NCBI GenBank assembly: GCA_023424585.1
Contig: JAFADT010001007.1
Location: 1 to 19,016, forward strand
Length of the DNA stretch: 19,016 nt
Origin: Pseudomonadota bacterium
Lineage (GTDB): Bacteria; Myxococcota; Myxococcia; Myxococcales; Myxococcaceae
Direction: 5' to 3'
The position numbers were made by a program, and so were the translations under genes. Below are positions 1-8,010 of the stretch, one piece after another (within the stretch, counting starts at the first letter, position 1; each line of letters opens with the position of its first letter). The notes beneath the pieces were generated by a model, which was not told the origin of the DNA, searched no databases, and was given only the letters and a program-made list of their open reading frames with translations.

Positions 1-24
1 CGGGAACTCCTCGACGCGTGTCAT
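1..24 (-). CDS. Start of a further operon gene, running off the left edge
   Basis: An ATG at 24-22 overlaps the TGA stop (23-21) of the DegT gene in the same ATGA arrangement used at most other junctions of this operon. Eight codons are visible (MTRVEEFP) without a stop before the window ends. The call rests only on this overlap pattern; nothing can be said about the product. It implies that the operon has at least ten genes and that its 3' end lies outside the window. Confidence 0.5.
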
Positions 25-1316
25 GGCCCTTGCCTTTCTTGCCGCGCGGAGCGCGCCGCCGGAGCGGCGCGGAAGCTCCGCAGCGCGCGGATGACCCATT
101 CAATCTGGGCCTCGTCATGCCAGCCCCGGCAGGGGATGCACAGCGTGCGCATCCAGAGCGCCTCGCAGCGGGGGAGCGCCGAGCGGGCGAAGCGCTGGAA
201 GCGCGAGAGCCGGTGCAGCGGGTAATAGAGCCAGGTGCTCTCGATGCCCCGCGCGCTCAGGTGCGCCGCGAGCGCCGGCCGCTGCTCCGGGGGACAGAGG
301 AGCGTGAAGAAGTTGGGGAGGCCCCGCGCGTAGGCCGGCACGACCGTCACGCCGTCCACGTCGCGCAGCGCTTCCACGTACCGCCTGGCGAACCGCCGCG
401 CGCGGAGCCCATACGACTCCAGCAGGGGCAGCTGCGTGAGCAGGAGCCGGGCGCTCAACCCGTCCATGGCCGTGAGCTTCACGTCCGACGGGTAGGCCTC
501 CAGCGCGTCCACGACGTCCGTGAAGCGGAGGGACGACGCGCGGACGGACGAGGACACCCGGCTCGCCCTGTCCACCGCCAGCAGCGCCAAGGCGTCCCGC
601 CGGCGGCGCCGTGGCGCGGGTCCCAGCTGCCGCCGCAGCGGCTCCACCAGGGCCCGGTCCCGGCAGACCAGGGCCCCGCCCCCGCCCGCGAAGAGCGGCT
701 TGTGCCGGCCGAAGCTCAGCACCCCGAAGTCTCCCCAGGAGCCCAGCGGCCGTCCCTCTTCCGACTCCCCGAAGGCCTGGGCCGCGTCGTCGATGAGCGC
801 GACGCCCGCCTCCTGACACAGCCGCTGGAGCGCCCCCGCGGCGGCGCCCAGCCCGAAGACGTGCGTCATGATGACCGCGCGCGTCCGGGGCCCCAGAAGC
901 GGACGCACCGTGTCCACCGACAGGTTGAACGCCTCGCCCACGTCACAGCACACCGGGACCATCCCCGCGCCCAGGACCGCCTCGATGACGCTCGGGCAGT
1001 TGAACGAGCAGAGGATCACCTCATCCGTGTCCCCCCGCTTGAGCGCCCGCAGCGCGAGCGTCAGCGCGCAGGTCCCGCTGGACGTGAGCAGCACCTGCCC
1101 CCGTCCGCCCAGGCGCTCCGCGACGTCCGCCCCGGCCCGCGCCAGCAGCCCCCAGGGCGCCTCCTTCGCCGCGGTCCGCCCCAGGGACACCCGGAGCAGC
1201 TGGGCGAGCGACCAGGGCACGGGATAGAGCGGGACGCGGATCCGCGCGGGGAGCGGGTTGTAGCGCGTGCGCTCCCGCATCTGCTGACGGGAGCCTGCGT
1301 CCACGGCCGGGCTCAT
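21..1316 (-). CDS. DegT/DnrJ/EryC1-family PLP aminotransferase (second of two)
   Basis: This 431-residue protein has the DegT/DnrJ/EryC1 fold (type I PLP aminotransferase). Visible motifs are LLTSSGTCALTLALRAL near residues 76-92 (phosphate-binding start of the large domain), LIDDAAQAFG around 175-183 (Asp that contacts the pyridine nitrogen) and SFGRHKPLFAGGGGAL at 201-215, where Lys206 is the expected Schiff-base lysine. Family members usually aminate keto-sugars, and some act on cyclitols or other ketones. The substrate cannot be told from sequence. The start ATG at 1316 overlaps the stop of the M20 gene by 4 bp (ATGA), indicating translational coupling. It differs clearly from the other DegT gene at 3501-4706, so the two probably catalyse different steps rather than being a recent duplication. 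The C-terminus is Arg/Ala-rich and not conserved in appearance. Confidence 0.85.
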   Translation of the reverse strand: MSPAVDAGSRQQMRERTRYNPLPARIRVPLYPVPWSLAQLLRVSLGRTAAKEAPWGLLARAGADVAERLGGRGQVLLTSSGTCALTLALRALKRGDTDEVILCSFNCPSVIEAVLGAGMVPVCCDVGEAFNLSVDTVRPLLGPRTRAVIMTHVFGLGAAAGALQRLCQEAGVALIDDAAQAFGESEEGRPLGSWGDFGVLSFGRHKPLFAGGGGALVCRDRALVEPLRRQLGPAPRRRRRDALALLAVDRASRVSSSVRASSLRFTDVVDALEAYPSDVKLTAMDGLSARLLLTQLPLLESYGLRARRFARRYVEALRDVDGVTVVPAYARGLPNFFTLLCPPEQRPALAAHLSARGIESTWLYYPLHRLSRFQRFARSALPRCEALWMRTLCIPCRGWHDEAQIEWVIRALRSFRAAPAARSARQERQGP

Positions 1317-2590
1317 GGGGCGAAGAGCTCCAGGAGGGTGGCGGAGAGCGTCCAGGCGTACTGCGCCAGCTCGTCCTCCGTGACGTACTCATCCGCCCCA
1401 TGCGCCCGGCGCAGGTCCCCGGGGCCGAAGACCACGGAGGGAATCCCGAAGGCCTCGAAGAGCCGTGCGTCACACGGGCTCGGAAAGTGGTCCACGGTCA
1501 GCGGCGTCCCCCCCGGGACGCCATTGCGCACCAACGCGTCACATAGCGGGAGGTCCGACAGGGAGCTGCCCGCGAAGCGGATCCCATACGGCTCCACCGT
1601 GGGCAGCCGGTCGCACCGGCCCCGCAAGCGCTCGGCCATCAACCGCCGCAGCTCGTCTATCACCTGCTCCAGCGACAGGCTGACCGGCAGCGCCGCCGTC
1701 ACCCGGAGCTCCGCCGAGCTCGCGGGAACCGCCGCGTCCGAGCCGCCCGACATTTCCCCATACATGATGTACCGGGAGCCGGGATTGGCGCACCGCTCCC
1801 CCACCCAGGCATCCAGCTCCTCCAGGCACAGGCTCACCACCGCCAGGAGCTGGTTCGCGTTGTCGTAGGGCCTGGCGAAGACCATGTGGACGGGGCGCCC
1901 CTCGCACACGACCTTGAACTGATGGAACCCCCGCGAGCCATGGCAGACCACGCCGCCGGTGGGCTCGCCGATGAGCGCGATGGCGTCCCGGCGCCTTGGC
2001 GTGGACATCAGCGACCAGAGCGTTCCATTGCCTCCAATCTCCTCGTCCACGACGAGCTGCACCTCGATGCTGCCGCGCTTGCCCAGCCGGCCCATGACCT
2101 GCTTCAGCGCGAACAGGAAGCACGCCACCCCCCCCAGCATGTCCGACGCGCCACGGCCATAGATGCGCCCGTCCCGCAGCGCCCCGGAGCGCCACAGCCC
2201 GGCGTGGGCCCACTGGCCGGGTCCCGTCACGAACTCCACGTCCAGGTGCCCGTTGAGGATGAGCGCCGGCCCCCCCGGCCCCAGCTCCGCCCTGCCGACG
2301 AGGTTGAACCGCTCGCCCTTGCCGTAGTCGCTGAAGCGCCCGCCAAAGGCGGTGACGTCCACGTAGTGCGGGGACTCGCGCAGCCGCGCATGGTCGATCC
2401 GCTCCCACGTCACCTGGAGCCCCAGGGCTTCCATCTCCCGCGCGCAGATGCGCTGCGCCTCGAGGATCCCCTCCGAGTCGTAGATGGGGTGCGCCTGGAT
2501 GAGCGCTTGCAGCAGCGCGACCAGCTCCCCGTGCCTGGGAGCCGGGCTTTCGAGCCGCGCGAATCCATCCTCGTGTCGTGCCTGGCTCAT
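1313..2590 (-). CDS. M20-family metallopeptidase/deacylase (ArgE/DapE-like)
   Basis: This is a zinc-dependent amidohydrolase of the M20 family (ArgE, DapE, carboxypeptidase G2 type), 425 residues. From the chosen start, the motifs are NGHLDVEF with His115 and Asp117, YGRGASDMLGG with bridging Asp150, DEEIGGNG with catalytic Glu183 and ligand Glu184, GEPT near 208-211, and a C-terminal AHGADEYV carrying the last His. All metal and catalytic positions look intact. An open frame extends to an ATG at 2626, but the ATG at 2590 forms an exact ATGA overlap with the upstream stop and is preferred. Relatives remove N-acyl groups from amino acids or hydrolyse dipeptides. Lying between an isomerase and an aminotransferase, it may deprotect an N-acylated amino intermediate; that role is inference. 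Confidence 0.87.
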   Translation of the reverse strand: MSQARHEDGFARLESPAPRHGELVALLQALIQAHPIYDSEGILEAQRICAREMEALGLQVTWERIDHARLRESPHYVDVTAFGGRFSDYGKGERFNLVGRAELGPGGPALILNGHLDVEFVTGPGQWAHAGLWRSGALRDGRIYGRGASDMLGGVACFLFALKQVMGRLGKRGSIEVQLVVDEEIGGNGTLWSLMSTPRRRDAIALIGEPTGGVVCHGSRGFHQFKVVCEGRPVHMVFARPYDNANQLLAVVSLCLEELDAWVGERCANPGSRYIMYGEMSGGSDAAVPASSAELRVTAALPVSLSLEQVIDELRRLMAERLRGRCDRLPTVEPYGIRFAGSSLSDLPLCDALVRNGVPGGTPLTVDHFPSPCDARLFEAFGIPSVVFGPGDLRRAHGADEYVTEDELAQYAWTLSATLLELFAP

Positions 2591-3504
2591 CGGTGCACTG
2601 GGGAGTCTTCCATGAGGGTCCGACACCAGTCCGCGACCTGGAACGCCATCTTCCGGAACCGGTAATCCGTCTCACGGATCTCCAGCGTGGTCGCCTTGGC
2701 CTTGCTCCGGCAGATGTGCGCGAAGGCCTCGCGATACACGGACTCCGGGACGTCCGCGTCCCAGGGCGGCATGCCCTCCACGCACCGCGTTCCCCGCCGG
2801 CGGGACGCCACGCCACGGAAGGCGCTGAAGTGGTAGTGGACGATGTGGTCCCCCAGCGCCAGGAAGTCCATGTAGCCCGCGGGCTGCACCCGGGGGTACT
2901 CGTCCAGCTCGTCCAGCTCGTTCGCCAGGAGCTTGCTGGCGACAAAGACAGAATAGCTGTAGTGGCAGAAGTCCCAGGTGATGCCCACGTTCCCGCCGTA
3001 CAGCCCCTCGAAGTCATGGGGGAACACCAGGACGGGATCCAGCTCCTCGGCGTCGTTTCCGTGGATGGGCATGTTCTCCAGCCCCACCCAGAAGCGCGCC
3101 CCCCGGGTCCGTTGCTGGAGCTCCTGCGCGAACTCCCGGTACTGCTCCCACTTCCGGGCCGGGTCCAGCCGCCGCCACTCGTCCGTCGGATAGATGAGGT
3201 TGGAGTGCAGCACGAGCCCATCCATGCCGCACGCATCCACCAGCTCCAGGCTCTCCCAGACGCGCTGCCGGACCAGCGGGTCCTCCAGGTAGTTGCAGTC
3301 ATTGACCGGGAAGTGGAAGGTGTAGCTCGCGGGACGGTGCTCGCGGGCGATGCGCAGCGTGTTCGCCTGGACCTGGCGCCACACCTCGGGATCCACGATG
3401 TCCTGGCGGTCGAAGAGTGACGCCTCCACGCCGAACCCCTGCTCCAGGGTCGCGGGAGAGAACTGCTCCATGCGGCTGGCCAGGAACGGGATGGAGAGGA
3501 TCAT
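2587..3504 (-). CDS. Xylose-isomerase-like TIM-barrel protein (sugar isomerase/epimerase)
   Basis: This 305-residue protein of the AP-endonuclease-2/xylose-isomerase-like superfamily probably isomerises or epimerises a sugar, polyol or related ketone. Candidate divalent-metal ligands sit at the ends of beta strands as expected: Glu143 in WVGLENMP, Asp178 and His181 in TWDFCHY, His223/His225 in IVHYHF and Glu275 in TLEIRE, with His100 in LVLHSN nearby. The set is complete, so activity is likely. The start ATG at 3504 overlaps the stop of the aminotransferase gene (ATGA at 3504-3501); the in-frame ATG at 3519 is less likely. It belongs to the sugar/amino half of the lux-containing operon. Superfamily members also include DNA repair endonucleases and inosose isomerases, so the reaction is unassigned. 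Confidence 0.8.
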   Translation of the reverse strand: MILSIPFLASRMEQFSPATLEQGFGVEASLFDRQDIVDPEVWRQVQANTLRIAREHRPASYTFHFPVNDCNYLEDPLVRQRVWESLELVDACGMDGLVLHSNLIYPTDEWRRLDPARKWEQYREFAQELQQRTRGARFWVGLENMPIHGNDAEELDPVLVFPHDFEGLYGGNVGITWDFCHYSYSVFVASKLLANELDELDEYPRVQPAGYMDFLALGDHIVHYHFSAFRGVASRRRGTRCVEGMPPWDADVPESVYREAFAHICRSKAKATTLEIRETDYRFRKMAFQVADWCRTLMEDSPVHR

Positions 3505-4706
3505 CGTGCGGCCCCACACAGCTCGCGGAGGGCCGAGATGACCTTCGCCTGCTCCGCGTCCGTCAGACCGTAATACATGGGCAGGCTCACCAGCCCCGGC
3601 GCGACCGCGTCCACGACGGGAAACCCAGCGCCACGCACCAGGGGGAGCGACTCAAAGGCCGGCTGCCAGTGCAGGGGCGTGTAGTGCACCTGGAGGCGGA
3701 TGCCCCGGGCCTCGAAGAACTGGAACACGGCGGCCTTGGACAGGCCCAGGCGCCGCAGGTCCAGCTCCACCGGAAACAGATGCAGCGCGGACGTGCGGCG
3801 GGGGTCCCTGGGGTGCAGGGTGACGGGTCCCAGTCCGGCGAGATCCTGGCGGTAGGTGCGCGCCAGCGCCTGCCGGCGGGCCAGACTCTCATCCAGCCGC
3901 TTGAGCTGGACCAGGCCCACGGCGGCGTGCAGCTCCGACATGCGCAGGTTGAGCCCAGGCTCCGCGACCTCGTAGTACCAGGGGTTCTGGACGCCCCGCT
4001 CGTCGAACGCCTGCTCCTTCCTGGCGAAGCCGGAGCGCTGCATGTTGTGGCTACAGAAGAGCCGCAGCCGCTGGAGCAGCGCCTCGTCGTTGGAGAGGAT
4101 GGCGCCCCCCTCTCCCGTCCCCAGGCTCTTCGTGGGGTGGAAGCTGAAGACGCCCGCCCTCGCGGAAGGGTGGTTGCCCGTCAGGGCGCCGCCCGGGAAG
4201 TTCCCCAGCAGCGCGTGACAACTGTCCTCGACGAGCAGCGCCCCATGGGACGCCGCCACCCCGGCGAGCGCGTCCATGTCCGCGGGGACCCCGGCGAAGT
4301 GCACCGGGTTGATGATGACGGCCGCGTAGCCGCTGGCCCGGGTCCGCAGCACGTGCTCCAGGGCGCGCGGATCCATGTTCAGGGTGTCCGGCTCCACGTC
4401 CGTGAACGCGACATCGAAGCCCAGCAGGCTGGCGCTGGCCGGCCCCGCCAGGAAGTTGAGCGCCGAGGTCACGTAGAGGACCTTGCCCTCCTTCGGCTTG
4501 AGCAGGTGGAAGAGGGCATACAGCGCCACCGTGCCGTTCGCGACGCAGACGACGCCCTTCGCGCCCATCCGCTCGCGCAGCCCCTCCTCGAACCGCTGCA
4601 CACGGGGGCCCGTCGTCCACCAGCCCGACTGGATGACCTCCGTGAGCGCGTCCGTCTCCTCGGAGGTCCAGAAGGGCTTCGAGTACGGGATGAAGTCCTG
4701 GCTCAA
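3501..4706 (-). CDS. DegT/DnrJ/EryC1-family aminotransferase (PseC/ArnB-like), TTG start
   Basis: This PLP-dependent sugar aminotransferase of the DegT family has 401 residues. The N-terminus FIPYSKPFWTSEETDAL followed by GWWTTGPRVQRFEE is the classic opening of 4-keto-sugar aminotransferases (PseC, ArnB, WecE types). Further motifs are VANGTVALYAL, VEDSCHALLG (pyridine-N Asp161) and SFHPTKSLGTGEGGAIL with Schiff-base Lys193. The frame opens upstream to 4739, but homology begins just after a TTG at 4706-4704 that overlaps the TGA of the epimerase gene (TTGA), matching the coupling seen elsewhere; I therefore place the start there. It follows an SDR epimerase/dehydratase-like gene, the usual pairing for making a 4-amino-4-deoxy sugar. 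Substrate assignment is inference. Confidence 0.87.
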   Translation of the reverse strand: MSQDFIPYSKPFWTSEETDALTEVIQSGWWTTGPRVQRFEEGLRERMGAKGVVCVANGTVALYALFHLLKPKEGKVLYVTSALNFLAGPASASLLGFDVAFTDVEPDTLNMDPRALEHVLRTRASGYAAVIINPVHFAGVPADMDALAGVAASHGALLVEDSCHALLGNFPGGALTGNHPSARAGVFSFHPTKSLGTGEGGAILSNDEALLQRLRLFCSHNMQRSGFARKEQAFDERGVQNPWYYEVAEPGLNLRMSELHAAVGLVQLKRLDESLARRQALARTYRQDLAGLGPVTLHPRDPRRTSALHLFPVELDLRRLGLSKAAVFQFFEARGIRLQVHYTPLHWQPAFESLPLVRGAGFPVVDAVAPGLVSLPMYYGLTDAEQAKVISALRELCGAAR

Positions 4707-5653
4707 GCGCCGTCTCCCTGCTTGCCGTCGCGGACCCACTCCAGCGTCCGCCGGATGCCTTCCGTCAGGGAGGTGCTCGCCTCGAAGGGGATCTGCCGCG
4801 CGGCCTTGGCCACGTCCGGGATGCGGCGGAAGACCTCGAAGCTCAGGTTCCGTCCGACCTGCGTCGCCCCGAAGGGGACGACCTCCAGGGGACTCTGGCT
4901 GTTGGCGATCTCCCGGATCCGCTGCGCCAGCGTGGAGATGGTCACCGTCTCCTTGGAGCCGATGTTGAAGATTTCAAACGGGCGCTGCTGGGGCGCGAAG
5001 GCCGCGGCGACGATGCCCTTCGCCGCGTCGTCGATGAAGGTGAACGTCCGTGTCTGGGCGCCCGTCCCATGCACCTGCAGCAGCGAGTTGGAGATCGCGC
5101 CCCGGCAGAAGCGGACCATGACGAAGTCCTCGCGCTGCCCGGGCCCGTACACGTTGAACAGACGCACCACCGTGGCCACGGAGCTGGTGCGCTCGGCGAA
5201 CTGCTGCGACAGCCGCTCCCCCTCCACCTTGCTCTTCCCATAGGCGGACTTCGGCTGTGGCACGTCCACCTCGCGGAACTGCTCCGCCTGCCCGTCGCCG
5301 TAGATTTCAGAGGAGGACGAGAAGAGCAGCCGCTTGATGCCGTGCGCCTCCATGGCCGCGAGCACGTTGCGCGTGCCCTGCACGTTGGTCTCATAGACCA
5401 GCGCTTCGTCCTTCTGACACGCCTCGACGCCCAGCATCGCCGCCAGGTGGAAGACCCGGTCGTGGCCCTTCATGGCCCGCGCCAGCGCCTCCGCGTCACC
5501 GATGGAGCCCTCCACGAAGTCCACCGCCAGGCCCTGGGGCGGTTTGAGATCGAAGACGGTGACCTGGCAGTCACCCCGCTGGAGCAGGAGCTTGAGGACG
5601 TTGCTTCCGACGAAGCCGGAGCCCCCCGTCACAAAGATCTTATTCACAGCCAT
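4703..5653 (-). CDS. NAD-dependent epimerase/dehydratase (extended SDR)
   Basis: This extended short-chain dehydrogenase acts on nucleotide sugars. The Rossmann motif VTGGSGFVG lies at residues 8-16, FHLAAMLGVEACQ near 68-80, the Ser stretch SSSSEIYGD at 112-120, and the catalytic YGKSK with Tyr138 and Lys142. Later RLFNVYGPGQ and FTFIDDAAKGI are typical of UDP/dTDP-sugar 4-epimerases, 4,6-dehydratases and decarboxylases. Length is about 316 residues, normal for the family. A GGGGG ribosome-binding site at 5659-5655 is only 1 nt from the ATG at 5653 but 7 nt from a GTG at 5647, so translation may really begin two codons later, giving MNKIFVTGG. The gene is 152 bp downstream of luxA, and its stop overlaps the next start. 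It probably provides the keto-sugar for the adjacent aminotransferase (inference). Confidence 0.88.
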   Translation of the reverse strand: MAVNKIFVTGGSGFVGSNVLKLLLQRGDCQVTVFDLKPPQGLAVDFVEGSIGDAEALARAMKGHDRVFHLAAMLGVEACQKDEALVYETNVQGTRNVLAAMEAHGIKRLLFSSSSEIYGDGQAEQFREVDVPQPKSAYGKSKVEGERLSQQFAERTSSVATVVRLFNVYGPGQREDFVMVRFCRGAISNSLLQVHGTGAQTRTFTFIDDAAKGIVAAAFAPQQRPFEIFNIGSKETVTISTLAQRIREIANSQSPLEVVPFGATQVGRNLSFEVFRRIPDVAKAARQIPFEASTSLTEGIRRTLEWVRDGKQGDGA

Positions 5654-5805
5654 TCCCCCAACATTGACAAGGCACACGGGCGCCGGGGCCGCGAACCCCC
5701 ATGGCTTCGCACCCGATGCGCTCTCAAGAATGAAATGGATGCAAGCCTTCACAGGAGCCACACGGCAGAGCCGGTGGCCCCTGCTTCCTCGGAACGACCA
5801 CCCGC
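5654..5805. other. Gap between luxA-like gene and epimerase gene
   Basis: A 152-bp spacer without a supported gene. Frames continuous with the epimerase read through it but show no family similarity, and the ribosome-binding site sits at its epimerase end. I see no stem followed by a T-tract on the minus strand, so there is no obvious terminator, and transcription could continue from luxA into the sugar genes. Confidence 0.5.
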
Positions 5806-6885
5806 TCAGGTCTTCTTCTTCGCCGGCTTGATGTGCGGCCGGACTTCCTCGTTGAAGAGCTTCATTGACTGGAGCACGTCCTCGCGCTTGCCCGCGGCCT
5901 CGAAGGCACACACGATGCGGCTCACGCCCGTGGCATCGACGATCTGCTGGATCGTCTTGATGCACTCCTCGGGGGTGCCGATGGGGTTGAGGCGCAGCAG
6001 GTTGCTGACCACGCGCGGAATCGGCGTGTCCCCCTTCAGCGCGGCCTGGCGCCAGTACTGGAGGTGCCAGTCGTACGCCTCCACCTTGTGCTCGCGCACG
6101 ATGTTCACGATGTTCTGGGCGTGCTCCACTTCCTGCTCGAACCAGAGCAGATAGCGGCGGCACTTCTCACGGATCTCATCGCCGTTGCGGCCGACCCCCA
6201 CCACCATGGAGAGGGTGTGCTCCACCTTGCTCGGGTCATGGCCGTGCTGGCGCGAGGTCTCGTTGTAGAGCTCGATGTTGGCGACCTTCGCCTCGTGCTC
6301 GATGTCGTGCTGCATGATCATCGACAGGTTGTTCTTGGCAACCCATTCAATGGTCGACGGAGACATCGACGCGACGACGACTGGCACCGGGTCGGAGATC
6401 GGCTTGGGCTGGACGGGCACCGCCGGGAACTTGAGGAACTCGCTGTTGCCAGCGACCGTCCCCTTCGTCCAGGCGTCTCGCATGATCTCATACCAGTCCT
6501 GGAAGATCTTCCGCGTGTTCCGGATGTCGACCCCGAACACCGCGAAGTCCTTGTCGAAGAAGCCCCGGCCAATGCCCAGGATGAAGCGGCCGTTGCTCAT
6601 GTGGTCCAGGAGGGCCACCTGCTCCGCCAGACGGACCGGGTGCTCGATGGGCAGCACGTTGATGGCCGTGCCGATCTTGAGCTTGCGGGTCGCCCCCAGG
6701 ACGAAGGAAGCCATCACCATCGGTGAGCCACAGAGGCCGTAGTTGGTGAAGTGATGCTCCAGGACCCAGCCGCTCTCGAACCCCGTCTCTTCCGCGATCT
6801 GCCCGTAGAAGAGCGCGTTCTCCAGGACCTCGCGCTCCGTGAAGTCAGGCGGCTTCGCGGTGTTGAGATACATTCCCCACTTCAT
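5806..6885 (-). CDS. Bacterial luciferase alpha-subunit-like flavin monooxygenase (LuxA-like)
   Basis: This LLM-class flavin monooxygenase has 359 residues, against about 355 for Vibrio LuxA. Compared with remembered Vibrio harveyi LuxA it aligns end to end: MKWG start, LEHHFTNYGL with His44/His45, HPVRLAEQVALLDHMSNGRF, GRGFFDKDFAVFGVD, STIEW, IELYNE, the QYWRQAALKG segment of the alpha-specific active-site loop, LNPIGTPEECI and VCAFEAAG. Arg107 and the Ser/Thr of the FMN-phosphate site are kept; Cys106 is Gly, Glu175 is Met and Trp194 is His. Luciferase oxidises long-chain aldehyde with FMNH2 and O2 to acid and light. An ATG two codons earlier (6891) has its AGGGGG ribosome-binding site only 2 nt away; the ATG at 6885 has 8 nt spacing and the LuxA-like start, so I prefer it. 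No luxB is present. Light emission is unproven; another flavin-dependent oxidation is possible. Confidence 0.9.
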   Translation of the reverse strand: MKWGMYLNTAKPPDFTEREVLENALFYGQIAEETGFESGWVLEHHFTNYGLCGSPMVMASFVLGATRKLKIGTAINVLPIEHPVRLAEQVALLDHMSNGRFILGIGRGFFDKDFAVFGVDIRNTRKIFQDWYEIMRDAWTKGTVAGNSEFLKFPAVPVQPKPISDPVPVVVASMSPSTIEWVAKNNLSMIMQHDIEHEAKVANIELYNETSRQHGHDPSKVEHTLSMVVGVGRNGDEIREKCRRYLLWFEQEVEHAQNIVNIVREHKVEAYDWHLQYWRQAALKGDTPIPRVVSNLLRLNPIGTPEECIKTIQQIVDATGVSRIVCAFEAAGKREDVLQSMKLFNEEVRPHIKPAKKKT

Positions 6886-6891
6886 GTTCAT

Positions 6892-7056
6892 TACCCCCTA
6901 TGCGGGGCCCCGAAGGACCCTCGCCAAGCATTGAGAGACCAGACGCGTGAATCGACGCGCCCCCACTGATACGTCAATAGGCCCCCGATGCCTCGTGTTC
7001 AGGTTTCCGGTTCCCCTTGTGATCCGGCCTTGGCCGACAGTGTCAACACAACCCTC
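6892..7056. other. Gap between luxD and luxA-like gene
   Basis: A 165-bp spacer in an otherwise overlapping gene chain. On the minus strand it contains a perfect TTGACA hexamer at 7046-7041, but there is no convincing -10 element 16-18 nt downstream (ATCACA is the nearest). A short GC stem, CGGCC-TT-GGCCG, lies at 7025-7036 without a T-tract. It may carry a separate promoter or processing site for luxA; the evidence is weak. Confidence 0.3.
6894..6899 (-). promoter_or_regulatory. Ribosome-binding site of the luxA-like gene
   Basis: AGGGGG on the minus strand lies 2 nt before the ATG at 6891 and 8 nt before the ATG at 6885. The spacing favours the second ATG, which also matches the LuxA N-terminus. 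Confidence 0.6.
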
Positions 7057-8010
7057 TCAACCGGCCTTCGCCGCCAGCTGCGCGGCCCCGATCGCCTGGG
7101 CATCCGCGGCCTGATAGAGCCTGCGCTCCCGGATGGAGTGCTCGGAGATGACATTGAACTGTGGCTCGAGCTCCAGCTCCGTCATCTCCGGCTTGCCTTC
7201 GGTCACCATGTCGGCGGCCCGGGCGACCTCCTTGAACAGGTAGCGCGCGACCTGCGGGTTGTTGCCCAGGTCATGGCCGCTGCCCGTCAGGTTGTAGAGC
7301 CGGCGCAGCCCGTTGCCCGACGCGAGGGCCCCGCGCACGTCCTCCTCGCGGACCCACTCATCGTTGCTGCCGATGAACGCGATGATGGGCGTGGCCGACG
7401 AGGAGACCTCACGCACCGTCGTGGCGTGGGCGAACCAGTCGTGGGCCACACAGTCGGCGTGGAAGGTAGCCGCCCGGACGTTGTGACGCTCCTCGAAGGT
7501 GACGAACTCCGGCAGCGCCTCCGGGGCATAGGTCGAGTAGTCCACGCCGAAGACCTGCTTGAGCGTGTACTGGAGGTTGGTGACCCCCACCGCGGTGACC
7601 AGGAAGCGCACGTCCGAGGACCTGGCCACGAGGCGATAGGCGATCCGCGCCGAGAGGCTGGTGGCGACGACGCCCACGCCCGACAGGCCACGCTCCTCGC
7701 GCATCCAGTCGATGACCTGCTGCATGCAGGCCAGCCCCTTGCTCATGGTGAAGTCCTCCATGCCGCCGGAGCTGAGCCCCACATGGTCCAGCGGGTCGTA
7801 GCGGAAGACCTCGAACCCGCTGTAGGCCAGGTACATGGCCAGCGGACCAAACGCCGACATCTTCCGACCAAAGCCCGGCGCAATCAGGATGGGGATGGAC
7901 CGCATGGCCCTGTCGATATTGACAGTCCGCCAGACCATCACCCGTCGATCCGGAGGGCCGATCTCGAACTGCTGGAAGGAAATCTCCGGAGCAGGAGCTG
8001 TCGCGCTCAT
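7057..8010 (-). CDS. luxD: LuxD acyl transferase (myristoyl-ACP thioesterase) of the fatty acid reductase complex
   Basis: This alpha/beta hydrolase of 317 residues matches Vibrio LuxD along its length. Diagnostic blocks are FRYDPLDHVGLSSG (69-82), EDFTMSKG, the nucleophile elbow ATSLSARIAY with Ser118, FLVTAVGVTNL, PIIAFIGSNDEWV with Asp217, GSGHDLG with His246, and a C-terminal IRERRLY. In luminous bacteria LuxD takes the acyl group from acyl-ACP or acyl-CoA and releases fatty acid for LuxE/LuxC. The DHVGLSSG and TAVGVxNL blocks are specific to LuxD rather than to generic hydrolases. The ATG at 8010 overlaps the luxE stop (ATGA at 8010-8007) and is preferred to the ATG at 8040. There is a short Ala/Pro-rich N-terminal extension compared with LuxD from memory. 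Confidence 0.93.
   Translation of the reverse strand: MSATAPAPEISFQQFEIGPPDRRVMVWRTVNIDRAMRSIPILIAPGFGRKMSAFGPLAMYLAYSGFEVFRYDPLDHVGLSSGGMEDFTMSKGLACMQQVIDWMREERGLSGVGVVATSLSARIAYRLVARSSDVRFLVTAVGVTNLQYTLKQVFGVDYSTYAPEALPEFVTFEERHNVRAATFHADCVAHDWFAHATTVREVSSSATPIIAFIGSNDEWVREEDVRGALASGNGLRRLYNLTGSGHDLGNNPQVARYLFKEVARAADMVTEGKPEMTELELEPQFNVISEHSIRERRLYQAADAQAIGAAQLAAKAG

Noticed and set aside
18..1868. A 616-codon plus-strand open frame, and further long plus-strand frames at 3417-5243, 5069-6154, 6988-8160, 8226-9188 and 9185-10411
   Set aside because: Antisense shadows of the operon genes in high-GC DNA; the translations are Arg/Pro/Gly/His-rich with no family motif.
1539..3302. A 587-codon minus-strand frame spanning the M20 and TIM-barrel genes
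   Set aside because: Out-of-frame reading of two genes with intact motifs; the product is Ser/Arg/Gly-rich.
5654..6163. N-terminal extension of the epimerase back to 6163
   Set aside because: It overlaps luxA in another frame, and the Rossmann motif starts right after the ATG at 5653.
7025..7036. CGGCC-TT-GGCCG stem as a terminator between luxD and luxA
   Set aside because: Only 5 bp with a 2-nt loop and no following T-tract.
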